DNA of 32,552 bases from positions 1-32,552 of the forward strand of contig MEOH01000027.1 of NCBI GenBank assembly GCA_001769535.1, written 5' to 3'. The notes beneath the pieces were generated by a model, which made no database searches, had not been told where the DNA came from, and saw only the letters and a program-made list of their open reading frames with translations. Source of the stretch: Bacteroidetes bacterium GWF2_38_335. GTDB lineage: Bacteria; Bacteroidota; Bacteroidia; Bacteroidales; GWF2-38-335. A program made the position numbers and the translations under genes. This document shows positions 7,831 through 17,100 of this stretch, piece by piece. Numbering within the stretch: the first letter of the stretch is position 1; every line of letters begins with the position of its first letter.

Positions 7831-8269
7831 AGTAAATTCCTTAAAAACGTTCGCGCCCACTTTCGCAACCGTTTATTTTAATTAAACATCTCAGTGGGTT
7901 TTGAGTATACTAATTTACAAAAAAATGGTTACAAAATTATTTTAAGATTGTATTTCTTTTCTATTTTCCTCAGTTCTTCATATACAATCGGCATAATTTC
8001 AACGCCTGACAATTCAGCTTTTTTCAGCAGAAACAAGATTGTCAGCAAAAATAATTCGGCAATAAAAATCGTGTATTTTTTTAATTATCATTGCAACCTT
8101 TTTTTTCAAAATTACTTATTTGAATTTTCATGATTGAAAAAATATAATTAAAATTCGGAATTCATTAACAAAATCTGCACTTTTACGTAATCATTAAAAG
8201 TTTATTTGTTTTCGGATGATGAAAAGGATAATACTGAATCAATTTTAATGTAAGATCTGCTGTTGTTTT
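7831..8269. other. Gene-poor spacer, 439 bp
   Basis: AT-rich DNA without a convincing gene. It holds a possible structured leader for paralogue B: CCCAC (7856-7860) with GTGGG (7894-7898) enclosing GTTTA/TAAAC arms at 7871-7887. A TAATTTTG -7-like element lies on the minus strand (plus 7932-7939). On the minus strand an open stretch of 51 codons (8084-7929) lacks a good start; it encodes a hydrophobic segment followed by a charged tail and may be a gene remnant. The plus-strand ORF at 7894-8133 looks like its antisense shadow. No clear promoter was found for the antiporter gene. Confidence 0.5.
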
Positions 8270-10426
8270 ATGAATGATTTTTTTGAACTCATAAAGGAAA
8301 AGTTTACCACACCGCTACAAGAACCGGTTTTGGTTTTTTCCCTTATCTTTTTTATCATTCTGCTTGCACCCATTGTTCTAAAAAGATTTAACATACCTGG
8401 AATAATCGGACTCATTTTATCCGGAGTTATATTTGGTCCGCATGGATTAAATTTTCTTGAAAATAATTCATTTGTACAGCTTTTTTCATTTTTCGGAATG
8501 ATATATATAATTTTCATTGCCGGTTTGGATCTTAATTTAAATGAATTTAAAGCAACACGAAACAGAAGTATCCTTTTCGGATTTTTGACTTTCATATTTC
8601 CAATCTTTACAGGCTTTCCTGTTTGTTACTATTTGCTCGATTTTGACTTTAATGCCAGTTTTATTATTTCGATAATGTTTGCAACGCGAACGCTTGTTGC
8701 TTACCCTATTGTTAGTAAATTAGGCCTTACAAAAAATCAAGCAGTTCCAATAACTGTTGGAGGAACCATTATTGCAGATACAGCAGTCCTTGTGATTTTT
8801 GCAATTATTATGCAGAACAATCAGGGAACTTTGAATCAGGAGTATTGGATTAGAATGGCTGTTTCCTTAGCATTTTTTTTGGTAATAATGTTCTACATTG
8901 TTCCAAGGATATCTAAGTGGTTTTTCAAAAAACTCGAAAGTGAAAAACACTCACATTATATTTATGTGCTTTCAGTAGTTTTTTTAGCTGCATTTTTAGC
9001 TGAAATCGCAGGCTTTGAAGCTATTATCGGAGCTTTTGTTGCCGGTTTGGCCCTAAACTCACTTATTCCTCAGTCCTCAGCATTAATGAACAGAATCGAA
9101 TTTATTGGGAATGCACTATTCATCCCATTTTTCCTGATTTCTGTAGGAATGATTGTTGATTTGAGTTTTCTCTTAAACGGGCCGATGGAATGGATTATTG
9201 CCGGTGCCTTTACAATAGCTGCCCTCACAGGCAAATGGCTTGCTGCATTTCTTACACAATTGCTTTTTAAATATTCAGTAAATCAAAGAAACCTGATTTT
9301 CGGATTAAGTAGTTCTCATGCTGCTGCATCACTGGCAATAATTCTGCTGGCACACGAAAGAGGTATTTTGGATAAAAGTGTACTTAATGGGACTATTATT
9401 CTTATCCTGATAACCTGTATTATTGCATCCTTCATTACCGAAAGATCTGCAAAAAAAATAGTTCTTTCCTCAGACCGTAAAGGAGGTATATATGAAATAA
9501 GCCCTATTTCAAAGTCTGAAAACATTATGTTGCCCATAGCAAACTTTCATAATTTTGAGAAATTATTGGACTGGGCTATTCTGATAAAAGAAAAAAAATC
9601 TGTCAATCCGGTTTCAATTCTATCTGTTGTCCCAAATAACGAACAGGCAGAGATAAATATGGCTGCGGCACGTGATGAATTGGAAAAGTTTGTTAATCAA
9701 GCTTCTGCATCAGAAACCAAAGTAAAAATCATTACTACTATTGACCATAATCCATCTTCCGGAATATTAAGAACATCACGTGAAATAATGGCCGATATAA
9801 TTATTATGGGTTGGCCTCAAAAAGCAGGAATGATTGAAAAACTGATCGGAGAAAAAGTTGATAATATTATTAATGGAACTGATAAAACTATTTTTATTTG
9901 CTCATTTGAAAAACCAATAATTTCAATAAAAAAGATCGTTGTTATCATACCTCCTTATGGTGAAAAGGAAAACGGATTCGATATCTGGTTTAATAAAATC
10001 ATTGATTTTGGCCAGGAACTTAGTAAAACTATTTATTTTCATTGCAACGCCCTTACTGAAGAAACAATTAAAAATAAGAATAAAGTAAATAAAAACACTA
10101 CTTCAGTAAATTTTGTCCATTTTAATGAATGGGATGACTTTTTTATCATCTCCAGACATATTCGCCCCGATGACTTGATAATTCTTTCTTCGGCCAGAAA
10201 AGGGGCTGCTTCTTATATCTCAATTTTGGAGAACCTGCCATCCAAAATTGAGAAGTATTTCCCTGATAACAGCCGAATTGCAATTTATCCACAGCAGCAT
10301 ACCTCCCATCATATAAGAGAACAGTATGAAAATATTTCTTCTGAATCTTTTAGCAAGGGTATTCAGACTGTTCAGAAGTTCGGAAAAGGCATAAGCAATA
10401 TCTTTAAAAAGGAAGAATTAGATTAA
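8270..10426 (+). CDS. CPA2-family cation:proton antiporter with two C-terminal UspA-like domains
   Basis: 718 residues. Residues about 20-400 form an Na+/H+ (or K+/H+) exchanger domain with around 12 hydrophobic segments. Family features include GIIGLILSGVIFGPHG near residue 45, an IFIAGLDLNLNEF loop near 80 and an acidic GGTIIADTAVLV segment near 165. The inner-membrane transporter would exchange a monovalent cation for protons. After residue about 415 there is no RCK/TrkA-N nucleotide-binding domain as in KefB/KefC. Instead two universal-stress-like alpha/beta domains follow, at roughly 415-550 (with DIIIMGWPQKAG) and 555-690 (with DLIILSSARKG). Such C-terminal domains are thought to regulate transport, perhaps through nucleotides. 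Ion specificity cannot be read from sequence. It is transcribed alone; kdnA, 80 bp further on, has its own promoter. Confidence 0.9.
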   Translation: MNDFFELIKEKFTTPLQEPVLVFSLIFFIILLAPIVLKRFNIPGIIGLILSGVIFGPHGLNFLENNSFVQLFSFFGMIYIIFIAGLDLNLNEFKATRNRSILFGFLTFIFPIFTGFPVCYYLLDFDFNASFIISIMFATRTLVAYPIVSKLGLTKNQAVPITVGGTIIADTAVLVIFAIIMQNNQGTLNQEYWIRMAVSLAFFLVIMFYIVPRISKWFFKKLESEKHSHYIYVLSVVFLAAFLAEIAGFEAIIGAFVAGLALNSLIPQSSALMNRIEFIGNALFIPFFLISVGMIVDLSFLLNGPMEWIIAGAFTIAALTGKWLAAFLTQLLFKYSVNQRNLIFGLSSSHAAASLAIILLAHERGILDKSVLNGTIILILITCIIASFITERSAKKIVLSSDRKGGIYEISPISKSENIMLPIANFHNFEKLLDWAILIKEKKSVNPVSILSVVPNNEQAEINMAAARDELEKFVNQASASETKVKIITTIDHNPSSGILRTSREIMADIIIMGWPQKAGMIEKLIGEKVDNIINGTDKTIFICSFEKPIISIKKIVVIIPPYGEKENGFDIWFNKIIDFGQELSKTIYFHCNALTEETIKNKNKVNKNTTSVNFVHFNEWDDFFIISRHIRPDDLIILSSARKGAASYISILENLPSKIEKYFPDNSRIAIYPQQHTSHHIREQYENISSESFSKGIQTVQKFGKGISNIFKKEELD

Positions 10427-10446
10427 AAAGTCTTTGTCTACTTAAA

Positions 10447-10478
10447 TTTGCCGTTTCACATTATTGTGTGTAATTTCG
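10447..10478 (+). promoter_or_regulatory. Promoter of the kdnA-kdnB pair
   Basis: TTTG at 10447-10450, a 20-bp spacer, then TAATTTCG at 10471-10478, one mismatch from TAnnTTTG. The ATG of kdnA is 28 bp further on. Confidence 0.55.
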
Positions 10479-10506
10479 CCATATATTTCATTTAAAATTT
10501 GCTGAT

Positions 10507-11694
10507 ATGCCCGGATTTGAATTGTTTGGAAATGAAGAACGCAAAGAAGTTCAGGATGTTATGGAAACCGGAATCCTGTTCCGTTACAACCACGATGCTG
10601 AAAGAAAAGGTATCTGGAAAGCCCGTGAATTTGAAAAGGAACTTGCTGCCTATCACGGCGTAAAACATGCCCTTTTATGCTCAAGCGGCAGTGCCGGTGT
10701 TGCTATTTCCCTTGCTGCATGCGGCATTGGAGTTGGCGATGAGGTGATTGTTCCGCCTTTTACTTTTCTTGCAACCATCGAGGCCGTTTTAATGGCAGGC
10801 GCCGTGCCTGTTTTTGCTGATATTGACGAAACCATGTGTCTGTCGGTTAACGGAATCCAAAAAGTATTAACTCCAAACACAAAGGCTGTTCTTTTAGTCC
10901 ATATGTGTGGTGCCATGGCCGATATCATTGGCATTAAAGAACTTTGTGACAGCAAAAACATCATACTGATTGAAGACACAGCCCAGGCAATGACTTCAAG
11001 TTATAAAGGCAAATACGCCGGAACTTTTGGTGCCGTTGGCAGTTTTTCCTTTGATTTCTTTAAAATCATTACCTGCGGTGAAGGCGGCGCTGTAATTACC
11101 AATGACGATAAGAAGTTTGAAATTATCCATACCTGGGCCGATCACGGACACAATCACGTGGGCGATAACCGTGGCATGGAAGACCATCCGAACCTTGGGT
11201 TCAACTATCGCATTTCAGAACTCCATGCAGCAGTCGGTCTGGCTCAATTCAGAAAAATAGATCACATTCTTGAAACCCAGAGAAAAAATAAAAAATATCT
11301 GAAAGATATTTTGAAGCAGTTTCCCCAAATTACCTTCAGAAAACATTTTGACGAAGCAGGCGACTCTGCCACTTTCCTTTCATTTTTCCTGCCTGATGCC
11401 GAAACTGCTTTTAAAATAAGCAACGTCATGGCCAAAGAAGGTGTGGGCGGAGCCTACTGGTACAACAACAATTACCATTTTATTAAAAACTGGGGACATC
11501 TTAAAGACCTGAAATCACCGGGCAAATTACCGGTAACCATGTTTAAACACCAGGACTACCACAACCTCGATCTAAAAACTTCTTATGATGTGGTTAGCAG
11601 ACTGATTTCATTTCAGGTAAAAGTGGGCTGGACGGAACAACAGTTTAAGGAAATTGGTGACAAACTTTATAATGTATTTAAGAATAATCTCTAA
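10507..11694 (+). CDS. kdnA: PLP-dependent aminotransferase, probable 8-amino-3,8-dideoxy-Kdo transaminase
   Basis: A DegT/DnrJ/EryC1/StrS (fold type I) sugar aminotransferase of 395 residues. The PLP-binding lysine is Lys186 in SFDFFKIITCGEGG; other hallmarks are SSGSAGVAI (59-67), PPFTFLATIEA (83-93) and LIEDTAQAM (154-162). The precise call rests on context and length. In Shewanella oneidensis, KdnB oxidises Kdo at C8 and KdnA transaminates the product to 8-amino-3,8-dideoxy-Kdo, which replaces Kdo in lipopolysaccharide. KdnA there is about the same length, and here the next gene, 3 bp away, is an iron-type dehydrogenase as KdnB is. The PLP chemistry is certain, the substrate inferred. The alternative is an aminotransferase for another nucleotide or keto sugar, but no other sugar-nucleotide genes lie nearby. 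Confidence 0.8.
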   Translation: MPGFELFGNEERKEVQDVMETGILFRYNHDAERKGIWKAREFEKELAAYHGVKHALLCSSGSAGVAISLAACGIGVGDEVIVPPFTFLATIEAVLMAGAVPVFADIDETMCLSVNGIQKVLTPNTKAVLLVHMCGAMADIIGIKELCDSKNIILIEDTAQAMTSSYKGKYAGTFGAVGSFSFDFFKIITCGEGGAVITNDDKKFEIIHTWADHGHNHVGDNRGMEDHPNLGFNYRISELHAAVGLAQFRKIDHILETQRKNKKYLKDILKQFPQITFRKHFDEAGDSATFLSFFLPDAETAFKISNVMAKEGVGGAYWYNNNYHFIKNWGHLKDLKSPGKLPVTMFKHQDYHNLDLKTSYDVVSRLISFQVKVGWTEQQFKEIGDKLYNVFKNNL

Positions 11695-11697
11695 GAT

Positions 11698-12780
11698 ATG
11701 ATTTACGACTTCCGGAATTTTAAAAGCGTTGACAATTTTGCTTTTGGCAAAGGTTGCTTTAACCATCTCGAAGAAATTCTTGATAAAAAAAGAAAATCGT
11801 CTGACGATTATATGGTATATCTGATAGATAAGGTCTTTGAAAACAATCCTTTGGCAAAACGTATTTCTTTAAAAAGTTCAGATTACATTATCTGGATTGA
11901 TACCACCGATGAGCCCAAAACAAAGGAAGTTGACCGCATCAGGGATGAAATCATTGCGAAAAACAGAAAACTTCCTGCAGGAATTATCGGAATCGGCGGC
12001 GGCAGTGTTATTGATTATTCAAAAGCCATTTCAATGATGGTTACCAATGAAGGATCATCGGCACAATATCAGGGACTTGATCTGATAAAAAATCCCGGGA
12101 TTTACAATGTTTGCATTCCTACACTGGCAGGAACCGGGGCAGAAGTTTCTATGACTGCGGTGTTGACCGGACCGGAGAAAAAGCTTGGCATCAAATGCGA
12201 TTATACTGTTCCGAATCAAATATTGCTCGATCCTGAACTCACACAGGGTGCCCCACTTGATCAACGGTTTTACACCGGAATGGATTGCTACATCCATGCC
12301 GTTGAATCGGTAAGCGGAACATGGAAAAACCATTTCAGTGATGCCTTTGCTGAAAAATCACTTGAAATGTGCAGAAAAGTTTTTCTTGAAATGGAACCCG
12401 GACTTGAGGCAGATGAATTATTAATGGTTGCAAGTTATATGGGCGGATTGAGTCTGACCTACAGTCAGGTTGGCGTATGCCATGCCCTGGGTTACGGATT
12501 ATCTTACGTGCTGGGAACCCATCATGGAATTGCCGGCTGTATTGCCTTTAACCAACTTGAGGATTATTACGGTGAGCATGTTGCCGACTTCCGAAAAATG
12601 ATGGAGAAAAATCAAATTCATCTTCCAACAGACATTTGTAAAAATCTTCCGGAAGAAAAACTTGATAAAATGGCACAAACAGCCATCAACCTCGAGCACA
12701 TGTGGGATCACGCACTCGGAAAGCAGTGGAAACAAAAAATAACCAAAGAGCAGATTAAGGATTTGTTTAGGAGGATGTAG
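11698..12780 (+). CDS. kdnB: Iron-containing alcohol dehydrogenase family protein, probable Kdo 8-oxidase
   Basis: 360 residues of the group III (Fe-type) alcohol dehydrogenase family. The dinucleotide-binding loop is GIGGGSVIDYSKA (98-110). Metal ligands are visible as Asp196 and His200 (GMDCYIHAVES), His262 (VCHALGYGLSY) and His275/276 (LGTHHGIA). PTLAGTGAEVS (141-151) is the conserved substrate/cofactor strand. The gene starts 3 bp after kdnA, so the two are co-transcribed and probably translationally coupled. In the known pair, KdnB oxidises the C8 hydroxyl of Kdo to an aldehyde, the substrate of KdnA. The family call is certain and the substrate follows from the pairing. Downstream lies only a short 7-bp tandem repeat. 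Confidence 0.8.
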   Translation: MIYDFRNFKSVDNFAFGKGCFNHLEEILDKKRKSSDDYMVYLIDKVFENNPLAKRISLKSSDYIIWIDTTDEPKTKEVDRIRDEIIAKNRKLPAGIIGIGGGSVIDYSKAISMMVTNEGSSAQYQGLDLIKNPGIYNVCIPTLAGTGAEVSMTAVLTGPEKKLGIKCDYTVPNQILLDPELTQGAPLDQRFYTGMDCYIHAVESVSGTWKNHFSDAFAEKSLEMCRKVFLEMEPGLEADELLMVASYMGGLSLTYSQVGVCHALGYGLSYVLGTHHGIAGCIAFNQLEDYYGEHVADFRKMMEKNQIHLPTDICKNLPEEKLDKMAQTAINLEHMWDHALGKQWKQKITKEQIKDLFRRM

Positions 12781-12782
12781 AT

Positions 12783-12803
12783 GGTTATAGGTTATAGGTT
12801 ATG
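12783..12803. repeat. Three-copy 7-bp tandem repeat
   Basis: GGTTATA, GGTTATA and GGTTATG in direct succession between the convergent kdnB and M19 dipeptidase genes. No hairpin terminator is visible in this 54-bp gap. Confidence 0.7.
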
Positions 12804-12834
12804 GGTTTGGGGTTTGTTTTGCCATTTCAGCTTT

Positions 12835-14046
12835 TCAAGGACCTGTTCCATACAAAACCTCATTAAACACCCGCATGAAATTGCCTGACCAGATTTTCTG
12901 AATATCTTTTTCTGAGTAGCCTCGTCTGAGCAGTTCGATGGTAATATTCTTCATCATGCTGGCATCATTGCAATCTTCAACACCGCCGCCCCCGTCAAAA
13001 TCGGTTCCTATTCCCACATGGTCAATTCCGGCCACCTTTACAATATGATCAATGTGGTCAACTACGTCTTTTACAGTAGCAAGCACCTGTGGATAAAGCT
13101 CATCCAGAGCATACCATTCCTTAATTACCTGTTTGTATTGTTCTTCGGACAAGTTTTTAAATCCTTTGTATTTCTCGCGCAGTGCCATTTCTGCCGAATC
13201 CCGTGCCGGGTCTTGCGGGATGGCTTTCACATAATCGCTGAGGATGCACATCTGAATTACACCGCCATTTTCTTTCAATTTGATGAGCATGTCATCTGAC
13301 ATATTACGTTTATTATCACAAATGGCACGCGAACATGAATGTGAAGCAATGATGGGTTTTGTTGAAAGTTTTATCACATCATAAAATGATGAGTCAGAAG
13401 CATGGGAAATGTCAATGATCATTCCCAGTTTATTCATTTCCTTAACCACAACCGCACCGAATTTGCTTAAACCACCATGCTCAATTGTATCATTGGCCGA
13501 ATCGCAGATGTCGTTGTTTTTAGAGTGACACAAGGTCATGTAACGGGCTCCCGTGTCAAAATATTTTTTTAAAAGCGAGGTATCATGGCCAATGGCATAG
13601 CCGTTTTCAATTCCAATATACACTGCACTTTTTCCTTCTTTTTTCAGACGATATGCATCACGGGGGGTAAAAGCAATTTCACCCATATCGGGATATTTCT
13701 GAATTTCACGGTAAATGGCATCAAAAATAGTTCCGGCTTTTTCAATGGCTTTTTTATTTTCCTCATCGGTACGGGCTTTCTGACTTAAAAATACGGCAAA
13801 AAATGCAGCATCCAAACCACCTTCTTTCATTCGGGGAAAATCAATTTTACCGTTTTTCCCATTGTTTTTGCTGATATTAAATTCCTGATCGAGAAACCTA
13901 AGAGGTGTGTCGGTATGCGAGTCGAGGGTAAGAATTTTATTGTGGATTTTATCGGCCTTTTTCTCCAGAGCAGATTTCTTTGCAGGTTTTTGTGCAATAC
14001 AGTATGTAAAGGAGAGAGCAAATATTATTACAAAAAATCTAATCAT
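12835..14046 (-). CDS. Membrane dipeptidase family protein (peptidase M19), exported
   Basis: 403 residues from the ATG at 14046; a TTG start five codons upstream is less likely. A signal peptide (MIRFFVIIFALSFTYCIAQ) is followed by a renal-dipeptidase TIM barrel. The zinc ligands of the family are present: His44 and Asp46 in LDSHTDTP, Glu147 in IGIENGYA, His215 in IDISHAS and His236 in IIASHSCSR. The GIDHVGIGTDFDGGGG segment near the C-terminus is also typical. Family members hydrolyse dipeptides, including ones with a D-residue at the second position, so a role in peptide scavenging in the periplasm is likely. Exact specificity is not readable. No partner gene is attached to it. Confidence 0.93.
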   Translation of the reverse strand: MIRFFVIIFALSFTYCIAQKPAKKSALEKKADKIHNKILTLDSHTDTPLRFLDQEFNISKNNGKNGKIDFPRMKEGGLDAAFFAVFLSQKARTDEENKKAIEKAGTIFDAIYREIQKYPDMGEIAFTPRDAYRLKKEGKSAVYIGIENGYAIGHDTSLLKKYFDTGARYMTLCHSKNNDICDSANDTIEHGGLSKFGAVVVKEMNKLGMIIDISHASDSSFYDVIKLSTKPIIASHSCSRAICDNKRNMSDDMLIKLKENGGVIQMCILSDYVKAIPQDPARDSAEMALREKYKGFKNLSEEQYKQVIKEWYALDELYPQVLATVKDVVDHIDHIVKVAGIDHVGIGTDFDGGGGVEDCNDASMMKNITIELLRRGYSEKDIQKIWSGNFMRVFNEVLYGTGP

Positions 14047-14108
14047 TGTTTTTTTTCTCAATATTACGAAAAAGATAAATTGTGTTTGTTAAAATAATAC
14101 CAAAACAA

Positions 14109-14136
14109 AAAAACCCGCAGTTTCCCGCGGGTTTTT
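14109..14136 (-). terminator. Terminator of the PFOR gene
   Basis: AAAAACCCGC (14109-14118) pairs with GCGGGTTTTT (14127-14136) around an 8-nt loop, 19 bp after the PFOR stop codon. Confidence 0.9.
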
Positions 14137-14154
14137 AATATACTCAGTAAAATA

Positions 14155-17100
14155 TTAATACTGTCTGTTAGCCAGACTAACATAGTTGTTGTATCTCCAT
14201 TTTGCATCTTTTTCTGCAATGGTGAAGAGTTTTTCAGCTTCGGCAGGGAATGCTTTTTTCAATGATGAATAACGCACTTCGCTTGCAAGGAATGCCTGGA
14301 ATTTTGTCCAATCGGGTTCTTTTGAGTCAAGAACGAATGGATTTTTTCCTTCGTTTTCCAATAGTGGATTGTAACGATAATTGTGCCAATATCCTGCTTC
14401 AACTGCCCTGACTTCTTCCTGCTGGGTAGCGCCCATTCCGGCTTTCAGACCGTGAGCAATACAAGGAGCATAAGCAATAACAAGAGATGGTCCCGGATAA
14501 GCTTCAGCTTCTTTAATGGCTTTGAAGAACTGATTCTGGCTTGAACCCATGGCAACCTGAGCAACATAAACATAACCATAAGTCATGGCCATGGCACCAA
14601 GGTCTTTTTTACGGGTTTTCATACCTGAAGCAGCGAATTTGGCAACTGCACCAACCGGAGTTGATTTGGATGCCTGACCACCGGTATTGGAGTACACTTC
14701 GGTATCAAGAACAAGAATGTTTACATCTTCGCCGGAAGCAATAACATGGTCAAGTCCGCCATATCCGATGTCATAAGCCCATCCGTCACCACCAACAATC
14801 CAGATTGATTTTTTAACCAGATACTGTTCAAGAGAAAGTATTTCCTTTGCAATCGGATCATTTTCTTTTTTCAATAACGGAATCAGTTTATTGGAAATTT
14901 CAATGGTTTTTTCTGCATTCAGTTTATTGTCGATCCATTCTTTGAAAAGAGTTTTCACTTCGGCAGAAATTCCGGATTCCATTCCTTTAACCATACGATC
15001 CTGAATCCTGTTTCTCATGGCAGAAACTCCCAATCCGATACCAAAGCCGTATTCGGCATTGTCTTCGAAAAGTGAATTGGCCCATGCGGGTCCATGACCG
15101 TTTTTCCTGCTGGGGCAGTAAGGAGTTGCAGGAGCAGAACCACCATAAATTGAAGAACAACCTGTAGCGTTGGCAACAATCATTCTTTCACCAAATAGCT
15201 GAGTTACAGCCTTGATGTATGGAGTTTCACCACAACCTGCGCAGGCACCTGAAAATTCAAATAATGGCTGAGCAAACTGTGAGTTTTTAACAGATTGATA
15301 TTTGTCAACAATGGTATCTTTGTAACCAACCTGATGGTGCATGAATTCCCATCTTTCGATTTCGGCTTCCTGTGATCCGAGGGGTTTCATAACCAGGGCT
15401 TTTGTTTTTGACGGACAAACATCCACACAGTTTCCACAACCGGTGCAGTCGAGAACGCTAACCTGCATCCTGAATTTGAATGGTTTTGTTCCGCCGATAC
15501 CCTGAATAAGTTCAGTGCCTTTTGGTGCTTTTGCAGCTTCTTCGTCGGTTAAAAGGAACGGACGGATGGCAGCGTGAGGACAAACATAAGAACACTGGTT
15601 ACACTGAATACAGTTTGCAGGAACCCATTCGGGTACGTTAACAGCAATACCGCGTTTTTCGTAGGCTGTTGTTCCGGCCGGCAATGTACCATCTTCTCTT
15701 CCATTAAATGCACTAACAGGCAAAGTATCACCTTTCATTGCATTGATAGGCATCATCACGTTTTTGATGAATTCGGGAAGATCTTTTTTACCTTCTATAG
15801 GTTTAACAGTAATTTTTGCCCATTCTGCAGGAACAGCAACTTCTGTAACGGCACCACCTGCATCAACAGCAGAGTGGTTCATTTTCAGAATATGTTCACC
15901 TTTAGCACCATATGATTTATCAATGGCTTTCTTCATTTCCTTAACAGCAAGATCGTAAGGAATTACATTTGAAACTTTAAAGAAAGCAGCCTGCATGATG
16001 GTGTTGGTGCGGTTGCCCAGACCAATTTCCTCAGCAATTTTTGTAGCATTGATAATATACAACCTGATTTTTTTCTCGGCCAGGGTTTTCTTCATGTGGT
16101 CGGGGAAACGGTTTTTAGTTTCTTCTTCATCCCAGATGCTGTTGAAAAGGAATGAACCACCTTCTTTAATACCCTTTAGCATATCATATTTATCGAGATA
16201 TGAAGGAACGTGACAAGCAACAAAATCGGGAGTTCCAACAAGATATGGAGCCCTGATCGGATGGTCGCCGAATCTCAGGTGAGAAGCAGTGATACCGCCT
16301 GATTTCTTTGAGTCATAAGCAAAATATGCCTGACAGTATTTATCGGTTTCTTCACCAATGATTTTGATGGAGTTTTTATTTGCACCAACTGTACCATCTG
16401 CACCCAATCCGTAAAATTTAGCTTCGAATGTGCCTTTTGGTAACACGTTGATATCTGGTAAATATGGAAGAGATGAATGTTTTACATCATCAACGATACC
16501 GACTGTAAACTGGTTTTTAGGTTCTTTCAGTTTCAGGTTTTCAAAAACTGACTGCATCATGGATGGAGTGGTGTCTTTTGAACTCAAACCATATCTTCCA
16601 CCAATGATCATTGGCGCATTTTCCTTACCGTAGAACATTTCCTTAATATCAAGATATAAAGGTTCTCCGTTTGCACCAAGTTCTTTGGTCCTGTCTAAAA
16701 CACAAATTCTTTTTACAGATTTCGGGAATACTTTAAAGAAGTATTTGCTTGAGAACGGACGGTATAAATGAACGGTAATCAAACCAACTTTTTCGCCTTT
16801 TGCATTCAGGTAATCTATAACATCTTTAATTGTGCTGGTGATTGAGCCCATGGCAACAATAATATTTTCTGCATTGGGATCGCCATAATAATTAAACGGA
16901 TGGTATTCTCTGCCGGTGATTTTTGCAACCTCGTTCATGTAATGTTCAACGGTGTCAGGAACGGGATCATAAAATCTGTCGGATGCTTCTTTTGCCTGGA
17001 AGAAAATATCAGGATTTTGTGCAGATCCCCTTGTAACAGGATGCTCAGGGTTAAGTGCATTATGTCTGAATTTCAGAAGAGCTTCCTGATCAACAAGATG

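Noticed and set aside
7894-8133. Plus-strand ORF of 79 codons
   Set aside because: Biased, low-complexity composition; it lies antisense to a more protein-like stretch and over the leader of paralogue B.
8270-12780. One operon of antiporter plus kdnAB
   Set aside because: An 80-bp gap with a good promoter match separates them, and no functional link is apparent.
15574-15958. Plus-strand ORFs inside nifJ
   Set aside because: Antisense shadows of a strongly conserved coding sequence.
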